Part shown: in pieces, positions 9,821 to 19,665 of the stretch
Position numbering within the stretch: the stretch's first letter is position 1
Layout of the letters: the number at the start of each line of letters is the position of its first letter
From: Bacteroidota bacterium
GTDB taxonomy: Bacteria > Bacteroidota > Bacteroidia > AKYH767-A > OLB10
NCBI GenBank assembly: GCA_016721435.1
Contig: JADKIC010000003.1
Span: 186,001-250,000, forward strand
Direction: 5' to 3'
DNA length: 64,000 nt
Notes under the pieces: generated by a model
Databases searched by the model: none
Told to the model about the DNA's origin: nothing
What the model saw: only the letters and a program-made list of their open reading frames with translations
Program-made: the position numbers and the translations under genes

Positions 9821-12495
9821 ATGACTAAAATTTATACCACCGCCCTATACATTTTTTGTTTACTAACAGTAGCATTCAAACCTGTTTTTGCTCAGGAAAT
9901 TGAATGGCAGAATACGATTGGGGGGAGTTCTTATGATGAAATAGTTTCAATTCGACAAACATTTGATGGTGGTTATATTTTAGGTGGAGTTTCCTATTCA
10001 AATATCTCTGGAGATAAAACAGAAAACTGTTTAGGAGATCGGGACTATTGGATCGTAAAAACTGATTCTGTTGGCAATATACTATGGCAGAATACGATTG
10101 GTGGTAGTGATGAAGATTTTTTGAGAGATATTCGACAAACCTCTGATGGAGGATATATTTTAGGAGGCTATTCCCTTTCAAACATCTCAGGCGATAAGAC
10201 GGAAAATCGTTTAGGATTATATGATTACTGGATGGTTAAAATTGATACTGCAGGGAATATACTTTGGCAGAATACAATTGGAGGAAATGCAAATGATGTA
10301 TTGTATTCGATTCAACAGACATCAGATGGAGGTTATATCTTGGGGGGAGGATCTCTATCAGGTATTAGTGGAGATAAGATCGAAAATAATTTGGGAGGAT
10401 ATGATTTCTGGATCATAAAAGCCGATGGACTGGGAAATATACAATGGCAAAATACTATTGGAGGTAGCGGAGTCGATGTAATATTTTCTATCCAGCAAAC
10501 CATTGATGGAGGATATATTTTAGGAGGTTCGTCCTCATCAAGTATCTCAGGCGATAAATTGGAAAATAATTGGGGAGGTGGTGATTACTGGATTGTTAAA
10601 ACTGATTCAGCCAGGAATATTCAATGGCAAAATACCGTTGGTGGTAATTATAGTGATGAACTGCATTCTATTCAACAAACACAAGATGGGGGATATGTTT
10701 TAGGTGGATCATCCTATTCAAATATTTCCGGTGATAAGACAGAAGACAGTTTTGGAGGTTTTTTTGATATTTGGATTCTAAAGACGGATGGGTTGGGAAT
10801 ATCCAATGGCAAAGTACGCTTGGTGGGAATCGTGAAGAAGGTTTAGACGGTATTGCACAAACAGTTGATGGAGGATATGTTTTAGTTGGTTCTGCCCGTT
10901 CAAACATTTCTGGAATTAAGACGGAAAATTGTTTTGGCAATTCTGATGGCTGGGTGGTAAAAATTGATAGTTTGGGGAAAATAAAATGGCAGAATACAAT
11001 AGGAGGAAGTCTTAGAGATGCACTAACATCTGTTCAGCATACTACAGATGGCGGAATAATTGTGGGGGGATTCTCAAATTCAAATATTTCTTTAGATAAG
11101 ACAGAAAATAGTTTAGGGTTGAATGATTTCTGGATCTTGAAACTGAACGATAAGTACAATAATATATCCGGGCGACTCTTTGCAGATGTAAACAGCAATG
11201 GAGTTCAGGACACAGGAGAATCACCTTTGCCGCTGCGGAAAATTGTTGAACAGAGTACCGGCCGTTTCACTTTTAGCGACCAGATAGGAAATTATAGATT
11301 ATCTGTTTTAGAATCAGGTAATTTTTCAGTGTCACCACAAGCAGTATCATGGTTTACTCCTGTTCCAAATTCACATCCAGCCATTTTTACAAGTATACAA
11401 CAAACGGATTCCCTAAACGATTTTGCATTCCAGCCTCAAAACAGTTTTGAAGATGTGTTTATACTTATAACTCCTTTGAATAATTTTCGAAGTGGATATC
11501 CAGGCAGTTATATGATTAGTTACGGGAACTATGGTACCACCACTGTAGCACCTACCGTATACTTTTACCCCAACAGCAATGTAACCTTTCAATCGGCAAC
11601 CGTCACACCAAGTCAAATTACACCTGATTCAATACTATGGAATCTCCCTCCACTGATACCTTTTCAAACTGGCAGCATTATCGTTACTGTTGATGTCATC
11701 CCCGGACTTCCAATTGCCACCCTCATCAATAGTAGTGTACATATTGAACCTTATTCATTAGATGCAAATCAAAGTAACAACAATAGTACTTGGGCGGAGT
11801 ACACAGATAGCTCTTTATTCCCCAACAATATCCTCGTGAACGAAGATACCCTTACCACCACACAACTCAGCAACGCGCCGTGGTTAGAGTACATCATCCG
11901 CTTTCAAAATACCGGTAACGATACAGCCTTCACCGTAAAAATTTTAAATCCGATTGATACCAACAAACTCAATCTCTCCACTTTCGAATTCACCAACGCC
12001 TCGCATCCCGTCAACCTCAACTGGATCAACTACCAGCGCAACATGGAGTTCAAATTTGAAAATATTTTATTAGTCGATAGCAACACCAACAAACCCCTCT
12101 CACACGGCTTTGTCCGTTATCGCATCCAACCCAAAACCACCCTCACCGCCGGCGATTCCATCACCAACTTCGCCGCCATTTACTTCGACTTCAACGAACC
12201 TGTCATCACCAACACCGCAAAAACCAGTATCATTCTCCCCACCGGAATTGCATCTGCATCACCAACACAAGGAAAATTGCATGTCTTCCCCAATCCCGCA
12301 GAGAATTCTATCAACATCTCCGGAATTCAATTGGAGAATGGAAAAGCGCAGTTGAGGTTGACGGATATTTATGGGAAGTTAATTCTTGAGAAAACGGTGA
12401 CCACTACAACTTCAACACTCGAAACAAATCAACTCGCTAATGGTGTCTATCTGATTCAATCAGGGGGGATGAGGGCGACGTTTGTGAAGCAGTGA
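9821..12495 (+). CDS. T9SS type A secreted repeat protein, array copy 4 (one frameshift)
   Basis: The signal peptide MTKIYTTALYIFCLL...FAQ is followed by seven 60-residue repeats. A single A is missing near 10798, where GLGISNG should read GLGNIQW, and the second part continues in frame from there to the end. The SdrD_B-like segment (GRLFADVNSNGVQDTGE), the DUF7619-like domain and the sorting domain are intact, ending GGMRATFVKQ at TGA 12493-12495. This is the least damaged member and the best template for the family, about 890 residues when repaired. Copies 4 and 5 are separated by only 6 bp (to the first ATG of copy 5), so they may be co-transcribed. Confidence 0.8.
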
Positions 12496-12501
12496 ATTTT
12501 A

Positions 12502-15211
12502 ATGATACATACTATGAAAAATTATTACATGGATATTCTTTCAGAATTTGTCCACCAAATAGGGCGGGTAATTATTCTTTTATTGGTTAGTGCATCAACA
12601 TTATTTTCTCAGGAAATTGAATGGCAGAATACGATTGGGGGAGTTGGAATGATGAGCTTTACTCTGTTCAGAAGACTTCTGATGGAGGGTATATTTTGGG
12701 TGGAACTTCCAACTCAAACTTCTCCGGAGATAAGACAGAAAATAGTCGTGGGGGTAATGATTATTGGATCGTGAAACCGATAAATCAGGGATAATAGAAT
12801 GGCAAAAAAACATTTGGGGAAGTGCAGACGATGAACTTCACTCAATTCAACAAACCACAGATGGTGGTTATATTTTGGGAGGAACTTCAGGATCTGGAAT
12901 TACAGGCGACAAAAATGAAATTTTTTTAAGTGGAGATACTTATTTCATCATAAAAACGGATTGGGTTGGAAATATTTTATGGCAGAATACAATTGGGGCG
13001 AGTTCAAGTGATAATTTGAACTCAATATTTCAATGCATGGATGGTGGCTATATTTTAGGTGGATGTTCTTCATCAAACATATCCGGAGACAAAACAGAAA
13101 ATTCAATGGGAACTGTTGATTATTGGATCGTCAAAACCGACATGTCAGGCGTTGTCCAATGGGAGAATACAATTGGGGGAAGTAGTCCGGATTATTTATG
13201 GACAATTCAACAAACCATGGATGGTGGCTTTATTTTAGGAGGAAATTCCTCTTCAGGCATTTCCGGTGATAAGACGGAAATTAGTTTTGGTAATGATTAT
13301 TGGATTGTAAAAACTGATGAGGTCGGAAGTATCCAATGGCAGAATACGATCCTGGGTAATTCGATTGACGAGCTATTTTCAATTCAGCAAACCACTGACG
13401 GAGGCTATATATTGGCTGGAGAATCTTATTCCAACTCTTTTGGAGATAAAACCGAGAATTGTTTAGGTAACTCAGATTTCTGGATTATTAAAACGGATTC
13501 AACGGGAAATATTCAATGGCAAAATACGATTGGAGGAAATGTATATGACCAACTGCGCTCTATAAAACAAACTGATGATGGAGGATATATTTTAGGCGGA
13601 ATTTCCGAATCCGTCCTTTTTGGAGATAAGACAGAAAATTGTTTAGGAAATTATGATTACTGGGTTGTTAAGACCGATAGCGCTGGGAGGATTCAATGGC
13701 AAAATACGATTGGAGGAAGTGGATTTGATTGGTTAACATCAATTCAGCAAACTGTGGATGGCAACTATATTTTAGGTGGAATGTCTCAATCAAACATTTC
13801 AGGAGATAAAGAAGAAAATTGTGTTGGAAGTGCTTCATACCGGGATTATTGGTTAGTGAAACTTACTGATAAATATAATTTAATTACCGGGAATGTATTT
13901 GCTGATTTTAACAGTAACGGTCTTCAGGATAATGGAGAACAATATCTTAGATCATGGAAGATAACGAAGAGAATACAGGTCGTTTCTCTTTCATTGATAA
14001 TAATGGCAGATATTCGCTATCAGTATTGGATTCTGGCAGCTTCACGGTTTTACCACAATTATTAAATTGGTGGAGCGCTATACCTGTTTCTCAAACGGCA
14101 ACTTTCACTGCATTTCAACAAATTGATTCCCTCAATGATTTTGCTATCCAACCCAAGGGAGTTTACGAAGATGTTTGTATTAAGATTACTCCTCTGGAAA
14201 TTTCCGTAGCGGCTTCAACGCAAGTTACATGATCAGTTATGGCAACTATGGTAATACTACTGTTACGCCAACAGTTTATTTTTACCCGTATAATAATGTC
14301 ACCTTTCAATCAGCAGCAGTTACCCCAAACCAAATCTTCCTGATTCAGTAATCTGGAATTTCCCTGCAATGAACCCATTCCAAACCGGCAGTTTCATCGT
14401 CACCGTTACAGTAAACCTCGGACTCCCCATCGGCACGCTCATTAACAGCAGCGCGCATATTGAACCTTATGCTACCGATGATAACCCCAGCTGCAACAAC
14501 AGCAACTGGGAAGTGTACACCACCGGCTCCTTTGATCCGAATGATATTCTCGTGAATGAAGACACCCTCACCACCACACAACTCAGCAACGCGCCCTGGT
14601 TAGAGTACATCATCCGCTTTCAAAACACCGGTAACGATACAGCCTTCACGGTAAAAATTTTAAATCCGATTGATACCAACAAACTCAATCTCTCCACTTT
14701 TGAATTCACCAACGCCTCGCATCCCGTCAACCTCAACTGGATCAACTACCAGCGCAACATGGAGTTTAAATTTGAAAACATTCTCCTTCCCGATAGCAAC
14801 ACCAACGAACCCCTCTCGCATGGATTCGTGCGTTATCGCATCCAACCCAAAACCACCCTCTCCGCCGGAGATATCATCACCAACTTCGCCGCCATTTACT
14901 TCGACTTCAACGAACCCGTTATCACCAATACAGCTAAAACAATTATTATTCTCCCCACCGGAATTTCATCTGCATCACCTGTACAAGGTAAATTAAATGT
15001 CTTCCCAAATCCCGCAGAGAATACAATCAACATCTCCGGTATTCAATTGGAGAATGGGAGAGCGCAGTTGAGGTTGACGGATATTTATGGGAAGCTGATT
15101 CTTGAGAAAACGGTGACAACTACAACTTCAACACTCGAAACAAATCAACTCGCTAATGGTGTCTATCTGATTCAATCCGGGGGTAGGAGGGCGACGTTTG
15201 TGAAACAGTAA
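12502..15211 (+). CDS. T9SS type A secreted repeat protein, array copy 5 (several frameshifts)
   Basis: The leader may start at ATG 12502 or 12514 (MKNYYMDIL...LLLVSASTLFSQ) and leads into IEWQNTIGG. Frame corrections are needed near 12647 (GVG-NDELYS), 12775 (VK-TDKSG), 13970 (KIT-ENTGRF), 14200 (PL-GNFRSG) and 14339 (IFP-DSV); in each case one base appears missing relative to the paralogues. After repair the gene has seven repeats, the SdrD_B-like segment, the DUF7619-like domain and a complete sorting domain ending GGRRATFVKQ at TAA 15209-15211. It is the most damaged member of the array. Whether the damage is biological or technical cannot be decided from one sequence. Confidence 0.72.
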
Positions 15212-15525
15212 ACTGCCATTAAACATCTTCAAACCTGTCTCCCGCATAGGGAGATCTTCAAATTGACAAATCTTCAAATCGACAAATCTTCAAATTGACG
15301 AATCTTCAAATTAATGATAGGAGAGCGACGTTTGTGAAACAGTAACCTGCCATTAAACATCTTCAAACCTGTCTCCCGCATAGGGAGATCTTCAAATTGA
15401 CAAATCTTCAAATCGACAAATCTTCAAATTGACAAATCTTCAAATTGACAAATCTTCAAATTGACAAATCTAAATTGACAAATCTTCAAATTATTGATAG
15501 GAGGGCGACGTTTGTGAAGCAGTGA
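15181..15525 (+). repeat. Duplicated gene-tail units with TTCAAAT(T/C)GACAAATC microrepeats
   Basis: The last bases of copy 5 (GGAGGGCGACGTTTGTGAAA...) recur at about 15318-15345 and 15498-15525, each with its own stop, giving units of about 134 and 180 bp. Between them lie repeated AAATTGACAAATCTTC 16-mers and a short hairpin (TCTCCC-GCATA-GGGAGA). Related CATCTTCAAAT words occur in the gaps before copies 2 and 4. The tract fills most of the 389-bp gap before the next gene and looks like a product of repeat-mediated slippage or unequal crossing-over. It encodes nothing. Confidence 0.85.
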
Positions 15526-15600
15526 GTCTGAACGGCGGAAGAAGAGTAGAAAGTTTTTTACCGTATCTGATTCGTATAAAAGATTGAAGCAATTTCCTTT

Positions 15601-17262
15601 TTAATCAATAACCATAAAACGGGAGTGGAATGTATTCTTTTCATTCATCAAGCGGAGGGTATATAGTCCGCCTGAAATATTCTCCAGCCCAATGGTACGC
15701 TCACGAGGAGCAAGTTGTGATTTACGGACCAGCATTCCACCGGAAGAATATATTTCTATATCGGACATGGTTTCAAAGGAACGTGCAAAACGAATCATTT
15801 GCGCCGCCGGATTTGGATAAACCAGTAGAGCCGATGAGGCCGGAGTTTCAATCAGCCCTGATGTCGTGGGTGCATATACGGCAATGAAGGACGTTAAATA
15901 GGTGCCACTGCTGATGGTATAAACAGCATTTTGCGTTAGATCCATATCAGGATTGCCCCGAAATATACCCGCTGTAATAAGATGGCCTGCTGCATCGGAG
16001 TTGATGGTGTTTGTTATTCCGTCGCAAACGAAAGTCCCGCCTCCAATGGTACTTCCGCTTGCATCGACTTTAAGTAAAAAATTAGAGCTGGATCCGCTAC
16101 TGAAGGTGATGCCCGGACCCATTAACACAGTTCCGGAAATTGATCCACCGGTAATCAGATCAGTGCCGATATTCGTGAGGCTTTGATTGCCGAAGGTGAT
16201 GCTCCCTCCGGAATATTGTTTTATCCAAATGGGAGTCATCGAAGAATCATATGCTGCGAAGAAGCCATCTTCATTAAGCGCTGAAGAAGCGACATAATTT
16301 AACGAGCCCGTTCCCGGGTCAAAGTCAACACTTCCCTGAAAATTTCCAACAACAAAAAATCTTCCGTCCGGATAAACAAGCAACGAATGTGGGTCCACAC
16401 GTGCACCGGTGGGGAAATCGCCGATGGTTTTTTCCCAAAGTAGATTACCAAGGTTGTCAAATTTTGTTACCGTTAATTCATAATATCCAACCGAACAGAG
16501 ATAGCTATTGCCGGCCCCATCACAACTAACACTTTTATTATCTATGCAATATGAAGTAGGGTTGGTGATGTGGTTATTCCAAAGAAATTGTCCGGCATTG
16601 TTGTAGCAGACAATTTGTGCGTTGTTTCCTGAAGGAATAGAAATGCCGGTACCGGGATCAAGATCCATACCGGTGGAAGGATTGAAGGTAACAATAATAT
16701 TGTCGTTCGATAACAGAGCGAGTGATCCGGCGGCAAGTGATGCACCAGTTCCGCCATAAGAGTTTGCCCATTGAAGATCTCCGTTTGAATCGTATTTGAC
16801 CAGAAAGAAATCAGGATAAGTTGGTTGGAGACTGTGAAGTGTGTCAACACCACTTAACGAAAGGTCAACATCTATCCCTCCGAAATATTCACCGAGTACG
16901 ATGATCTCATTTTGGCTGTTTATTTCCAATCCGTTAATGGTGAAGGCCTGAATGGAAGTGGTATAGGTGAAGAATTTTAACCAGATCAGATTTCCGGAAA
17001 TATCTGTCTTGCTGATATAGTAGTTGTAGCCGGGGTTCGTAAAGGCGGTATCTGATGGTCCGCTGCCGGGATCCATATCCGCAATACCCGCAATCGTGCC
17101 GCATTGAATAATATTACTCTGGTTGTCAATCGCAGTGTAATAAATTTTGCCATTAAAGGTATTAGTTCCCGCATGTGCAAAGGCCCAGTCGCACGAGGTG
17201 TTTTGTGTAAACCCTGCAATGGAGAAAAAGAGGCATACGGTGAAGAGATACAGCTTATTCAT
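15601..17262 (-). CDS. T9SS type A secreted protein with SBBP/propeller-like repeats
   Basis: The ATG at 17260-17262 gives a standard signal peptide (MNKLYLFTVCLFFSIAGFTQ). The body, about 450 residues, contains repeated acidic motifs of the type DMDPGSG, DLDPGTG and DFDPGTG, followed by aromatic strands such as YYISKTDISGNLIW, as in SBBP-type beta-propeller repeats of Bacteroidota. The last 80 residues (VYPNPAAQMIRFARS ... SGGLYTLRLMNEKN) are a type A sorting domain, so the protein should be exported and anchored or released by T9SS. It is intact at about 553 residues. It is transcribed against the flanking array and separates copy 5 from the orphan sorting-domain fragment, so it may have been inserted there. 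Ligand or substrate is unknown. Confidence 0.8.
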   Translation of the reverse strand: MNKLYLFTVCLFFSIAGFTQNTSCDWAFAHAGTNTFNGKIYYTAIDNQSNIIQCGTIAGIADMDPGSGPSDTAFTNPGYNYYISKTDISGNLIWLKFFTYTTSIQAFTINGLEINSQNEIIVLGEYFGGIDVDLSLSGVDTLHSLQPTYPDFFLVKYDSNGDLQWANSYGGTGASLAAGSLALLSNDNIIVTFNPSTGMDLDPGTGISIPSGNNAQIVCYNNAGQFLWNNHITNPTSYCIDNKSVSCDGAGNSYLCSVGYYELTVTKFDNLGNLLWEKTIGDFPTGARVDPHSLLVYPDGRFFVVGNFQGSVDFDPGTGSLNYVASSALNEDGFFAAYDSSMTPIWIKQYSGGSITFGNQSLTNIGTDLITGGSISGTVLMGPGITFSSGSSSNFLLKVDASGSTIGGGTFVCDGITNTINSDAAGHLITAGIFRGNPDMDLTQNAVYTISSGTYLTSFIAVYAPTTSGLIETPASSALLVYPNPAAQMIRFARSFETMSDIEIYSSGGMLVRKSQLAPRERTIGLENISGGLYTLRLMNEKNTFHSRFMVID

Positions 17263-17380
17263 GTTAAAATGTTTATGTTTGATAACATAAAGATGGTGAT
17301 TTCCTCTGATATAGCAAAGGCTGTGCATTTAAATTTTCCCGTGGTCACATGGCGAGTGTCTCGTCAACACAAATCCCGAT

Positions 17381-17694
17381 ACTTCGACTTCAACGAACCC
17401 GTTATCACTAACACCGCAAAAACGATTATCATCCTACCCACCGGAATCACATCTGCATCTCAATCACAAGGGAAATTGCATGTCTTCCCAAATCCCGCAG
17501 AGAATACAATCAACATCTCCGGAATTCAATTAGAGAATGGAAAAGCGCAGTTGAGGTTGACGGATGTTTATGGGAAGTTAATTCTTTAGAAAACAGTCAC
17601 AACCATAACTTCAACACTAGAAACAAATCAACTCGCTAATGGAGTCTATCTGATTCAATCAGGGGGGATGAGGGTGACGTTTATGAAACAGTAA
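17381..17694 (+). pseudogene. Orphan DUF7619/type A sorting-domain fragment of the array family
   Basis: From 17381 the sequence suddenly matches the C-terminal module of the array genes (YFDFNEPVITNTAKT, then VFPNPAENTINISG, ending MRVTFMKQ at TAA 17692-17694). No start, repeats or signal peptide are present. A TAG at 17587-17589 replaces the GAG of LILEK. The nucleotide match to copies 4 and 5 is close, so the truncation looks recent. It is probably the remnant of a sixth copy cut off when the opposite-strand gene at 15601-17262 arrived, or a donor cassette for gene conversion; the first explanation is simpler. Confidence 0.85.
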
Positions 17695-17784
17695 AGTGAT
17701 TGTGTCTTAAATAAAATCGCCATCGTTCGCAAAGACACTAACCATGAAGCGTATCGCTTTTCGCGATTCTGCTTCATGGTAAAC

Positions 17785-17856
17785 CTTAAACGAAAGAGAG
17801 GGGGTCGTAATGACAGGTCGCGACCTGTCATTACGACCCCCCTCTCTTTCGTTTAA
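17785..17856. repeat. 72-bp near-perfect palindrome at the gltA stop codon
   Basis: Arms of about 36 bp (CTTAAACGAAAGAGAG..., continuing GTCGTAATGACAGGTCG) meet at TCGCGA (centre 17820/17821) with no loop; the only mismatch is one extra G/C in the poly-G/C run. It overlaps the gltA stop (TAA, read on the minus strand at 17855-17853). A second, shorter inverted repeat (ACCATGAAGC/GCTTCATGGT) lies just beside it at about 17741-17780. Transcribed, it would form a strong hairpin that could end gltA and array transcripts. A loop-free palindrome is also a typical fold-back sequencing or assembly artefact. Confidence 0.85.
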
Positions 17857-19169
17857 GCAGTAGCTTTTGATTTCTCAATCTGCGCCTTCATCCACTCCGT
17901 AGTCACTGACCCCGGACGCTCTAACGGATGTCCTAAAGCACGATCCCAGAGTAGGGAGGTGAGTACACCGATGGCACGAGATACACCGAAAAGAACGGTA
18001 TAGAAATCATATTCGGTCAGACCGTAGTGAATCAATAAAACGCCGCTATGCGCATCAACGTTAGGCCATGGGTTTTTAATCTTTCCTGTCGATTTAAGAA
18101 TCTCCGGTACTACTTCGTAAAGCATCTGTACGATTTTGAAAAGCTCATCGTCCGCTAAATGCTTTTGTGCAAATTCCTGTTGTGCGATATAGCGTGGATC
18201 TGTTTTGCGAAGTACTGCATGTCCGTAACCCGGAACTACACGTCCTTCCGCTAATGTCTTCTTCACATAGTCAGCGATGTCTTCCTTAGTAGGCATCTTC
18301 TCGCCATAATGAGCGCGCAAGTCATAAATCCAGCGTACCACTTCCTGATTTGCAAGTCCATGTAACGGTCCCGCAAGTCCGTTTATGCCCGCAGAGAGAG
18401 AATAATACACGTCACTTAAAGCTGAACCTACAAGATGTGTGGCATGAGCCGATACATTTCCTCCCTCATGATCCACGTGGATGGTCAGGTACAAGCGCAT
18501 CAAAGCTTTCATACCATCATCATCGAAGCCGAGCATATGTGCGAAGTTGGCACCCCAGTCTAATTTTGGATCCGGCTCTATATGTACTCCACCCTTGTAA
18601 GTGCGGCGATAAATATAGGCGGCAATCCTCGGTAGACGTGCAATACAGTTCATCACATCTTCGAACATCGGATCCCAATATTGCTTTTTGTTGATACCTT
18701 TTCGGTAGGCAGCAGCAAAATTACTTTCAGTCTGCATCGCAAGAATCGCCATGCTGAATTGAGTCATCGGATGAGTCCCTTTTGGAAGCATATCCAACAT
18801 GTCAAAAACATGCTTTGGTACATGACTGCGACGAGCCCAGGCATTGCTCACTTCTTTCGCATCTTCCTCCGTAGGAAGATCTCCGGTAAGTAGTAAATAG
18901 AAAATTCCCTCCGGCAAATTCTCGCCACCGGAACCTCTTGGCAACTTCTCTCTCAATTCAGGAATTGAATAACCCCTGAATCGAATGCCTTCGTCAGAAT
19001 CCAATTTTGAAGTTTCCGTTACCATGCCGATCATGCCTTTCATGCCATGATAAACCTGTTCTATGGTATACGAACCAAGTACAACATGTCCATGATCCTT
19101 TATCATGGTTTTGATTTCTTCAGCGAGTGGCAGAGCTTTCTCTGCAAATTTTTCTTTTAAGCGATCCAT
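17853..19169 (-). CDS. gltA: Citrate synthase
   Basis: This is a full-length, uninterrupted 438-residue protein that condenses acetyl-CoA and oxaloacetate to citrate at the entry of the TCA cycle in the cytoplasm. Visible signatures are the substrate and CoA segment around HVDHEGGNVSAH (first catalytic His), PGYGHAVLRKTDPRY (second catalytic His) and VDAHSG (catalytic Asp). GYSIPELREKLP and EGIFYLLLTGDLP near the N-terminus fit the eukaryote-like (type I) citrate synthase group rather than the E. coli hexameric type. The ATG at 19167-19169 follows an AT-rich leader. It is the last gene of a minus-strand series eno - small membrane gene - gltA. The palindrome at its stop codon may act as terminator. 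Confidence 0.97.
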   Translation of the reverse strand: MDRLKEKFAEKALPLAEEIKTMIKDHGHVVLGSYTIEQVYHGMKGMIGMVTETSKLDSDEGIRFRGYSIPELREKLPRGSGGENLPEGIFYLLLTGDLPTEEDAKEVSNAWARRSHVPKHVFDMLDMLPKGTHPMTQFSMAILAMQTESNFAAAYRKGINKKQYWDPMFEDVMNCIARLPRIAAYIYRRTYKGGVHIEPDPKLDWGANFAHMLGFDDDGMKALMRLYLTIHVDHEGGNVSAHATHLVGSALSDVYYSLSAGINGLAGPLHGLANQEVVRWIYDLRAHYGEKMPTKEDIADYVKKTLAEGRVVPGYGHAVLRKTDPRYIAQQEFAQKHLADDELFKIVQMLYEVVPEILKSTGKIKNPWPNVDAHSGVLLIHYGLTEYDFYTVLFGVSRAIGVLTSLLWDRALGHPLERPGSVTTEWMKAQIEKSKATA

Positions 19170-19247
19170 TATTTTTTATACTATATGCAAAGGGTAGATT
19201 CTGTGAGCGAAGGTAATAAACGTTACAACAACGACCAATAGATAAGG

Positions 19248-19644
19248 TTAAGCCTTGTATCGTTTTTCAGGATAAGTGCATTCTGTTTCCAGAGTTTTAT
19301 AGGATACCGACTTTTTATTGCGGTGTTTTGAATTCAGATCAAGTTGTAATACAAGTACGATGATGGTAATAATGAAGGCCGCTACGATCAATACCAAGCT
19401 GCGGTTTCAAGCATTTTCTTTGCCTTTTTCTTAGGACTCGATTCCTTTTTAATGCGGACTCTCCTGCGAATTTTTACCCGTTTTTCCGTCTGCGCCGACT
19501 GCCGGTATGCTCTTCAACAAGTTCGCCTCCTTCTTCCTTTTCATCTTCATCCTCTTCCTCCTCATGATCATACGTTTCATCAAGGTCATCCTGATTTTCT
19601 ATGGTTTCAGGGTCATCATCATCGGGGTGTTTATTCTTGGCCAT
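19248..19644 (-). CDS. Small acidic-basic single-span membrane protein (frameshifted)
   Basis: Reading from ATG 19642-19644, the first ~45 residues are strongly acidic (MAKNKHPDDDDPETIENQ, then runs of Glu/Asp). A basic stretch follows (GSRRRRK ... RVKIRRRVRIKKES). After a second frame change comes one hydrophobic helix (LVLIVAAFIITIIVLVLQL) and a short soluble tail ending KRYKA at TAA 19250-19248. Two frame corrections are needed (near the GGGT at about 19460 and again at about 19395), so no single frame covers it. It starts 21 bp after eno and precedes gltA on the same strand, suggesting an operon. I do not recognise the family; the eno-adjacent position recalls septum-initiator (FtsB/DivIC) genes, but the coiled coil expected after the helix is not evident. 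Confidence 0.5.
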
Positions 19645-19665
19645 ATTAAAAGATGGTTAAATTTT

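Noticed and set aside
15220..15500. CRISPR array candidate
   Set aside because: The repeats are contiguous 16-bp AT-rich words with no unique spacers, and no cas gene is near.
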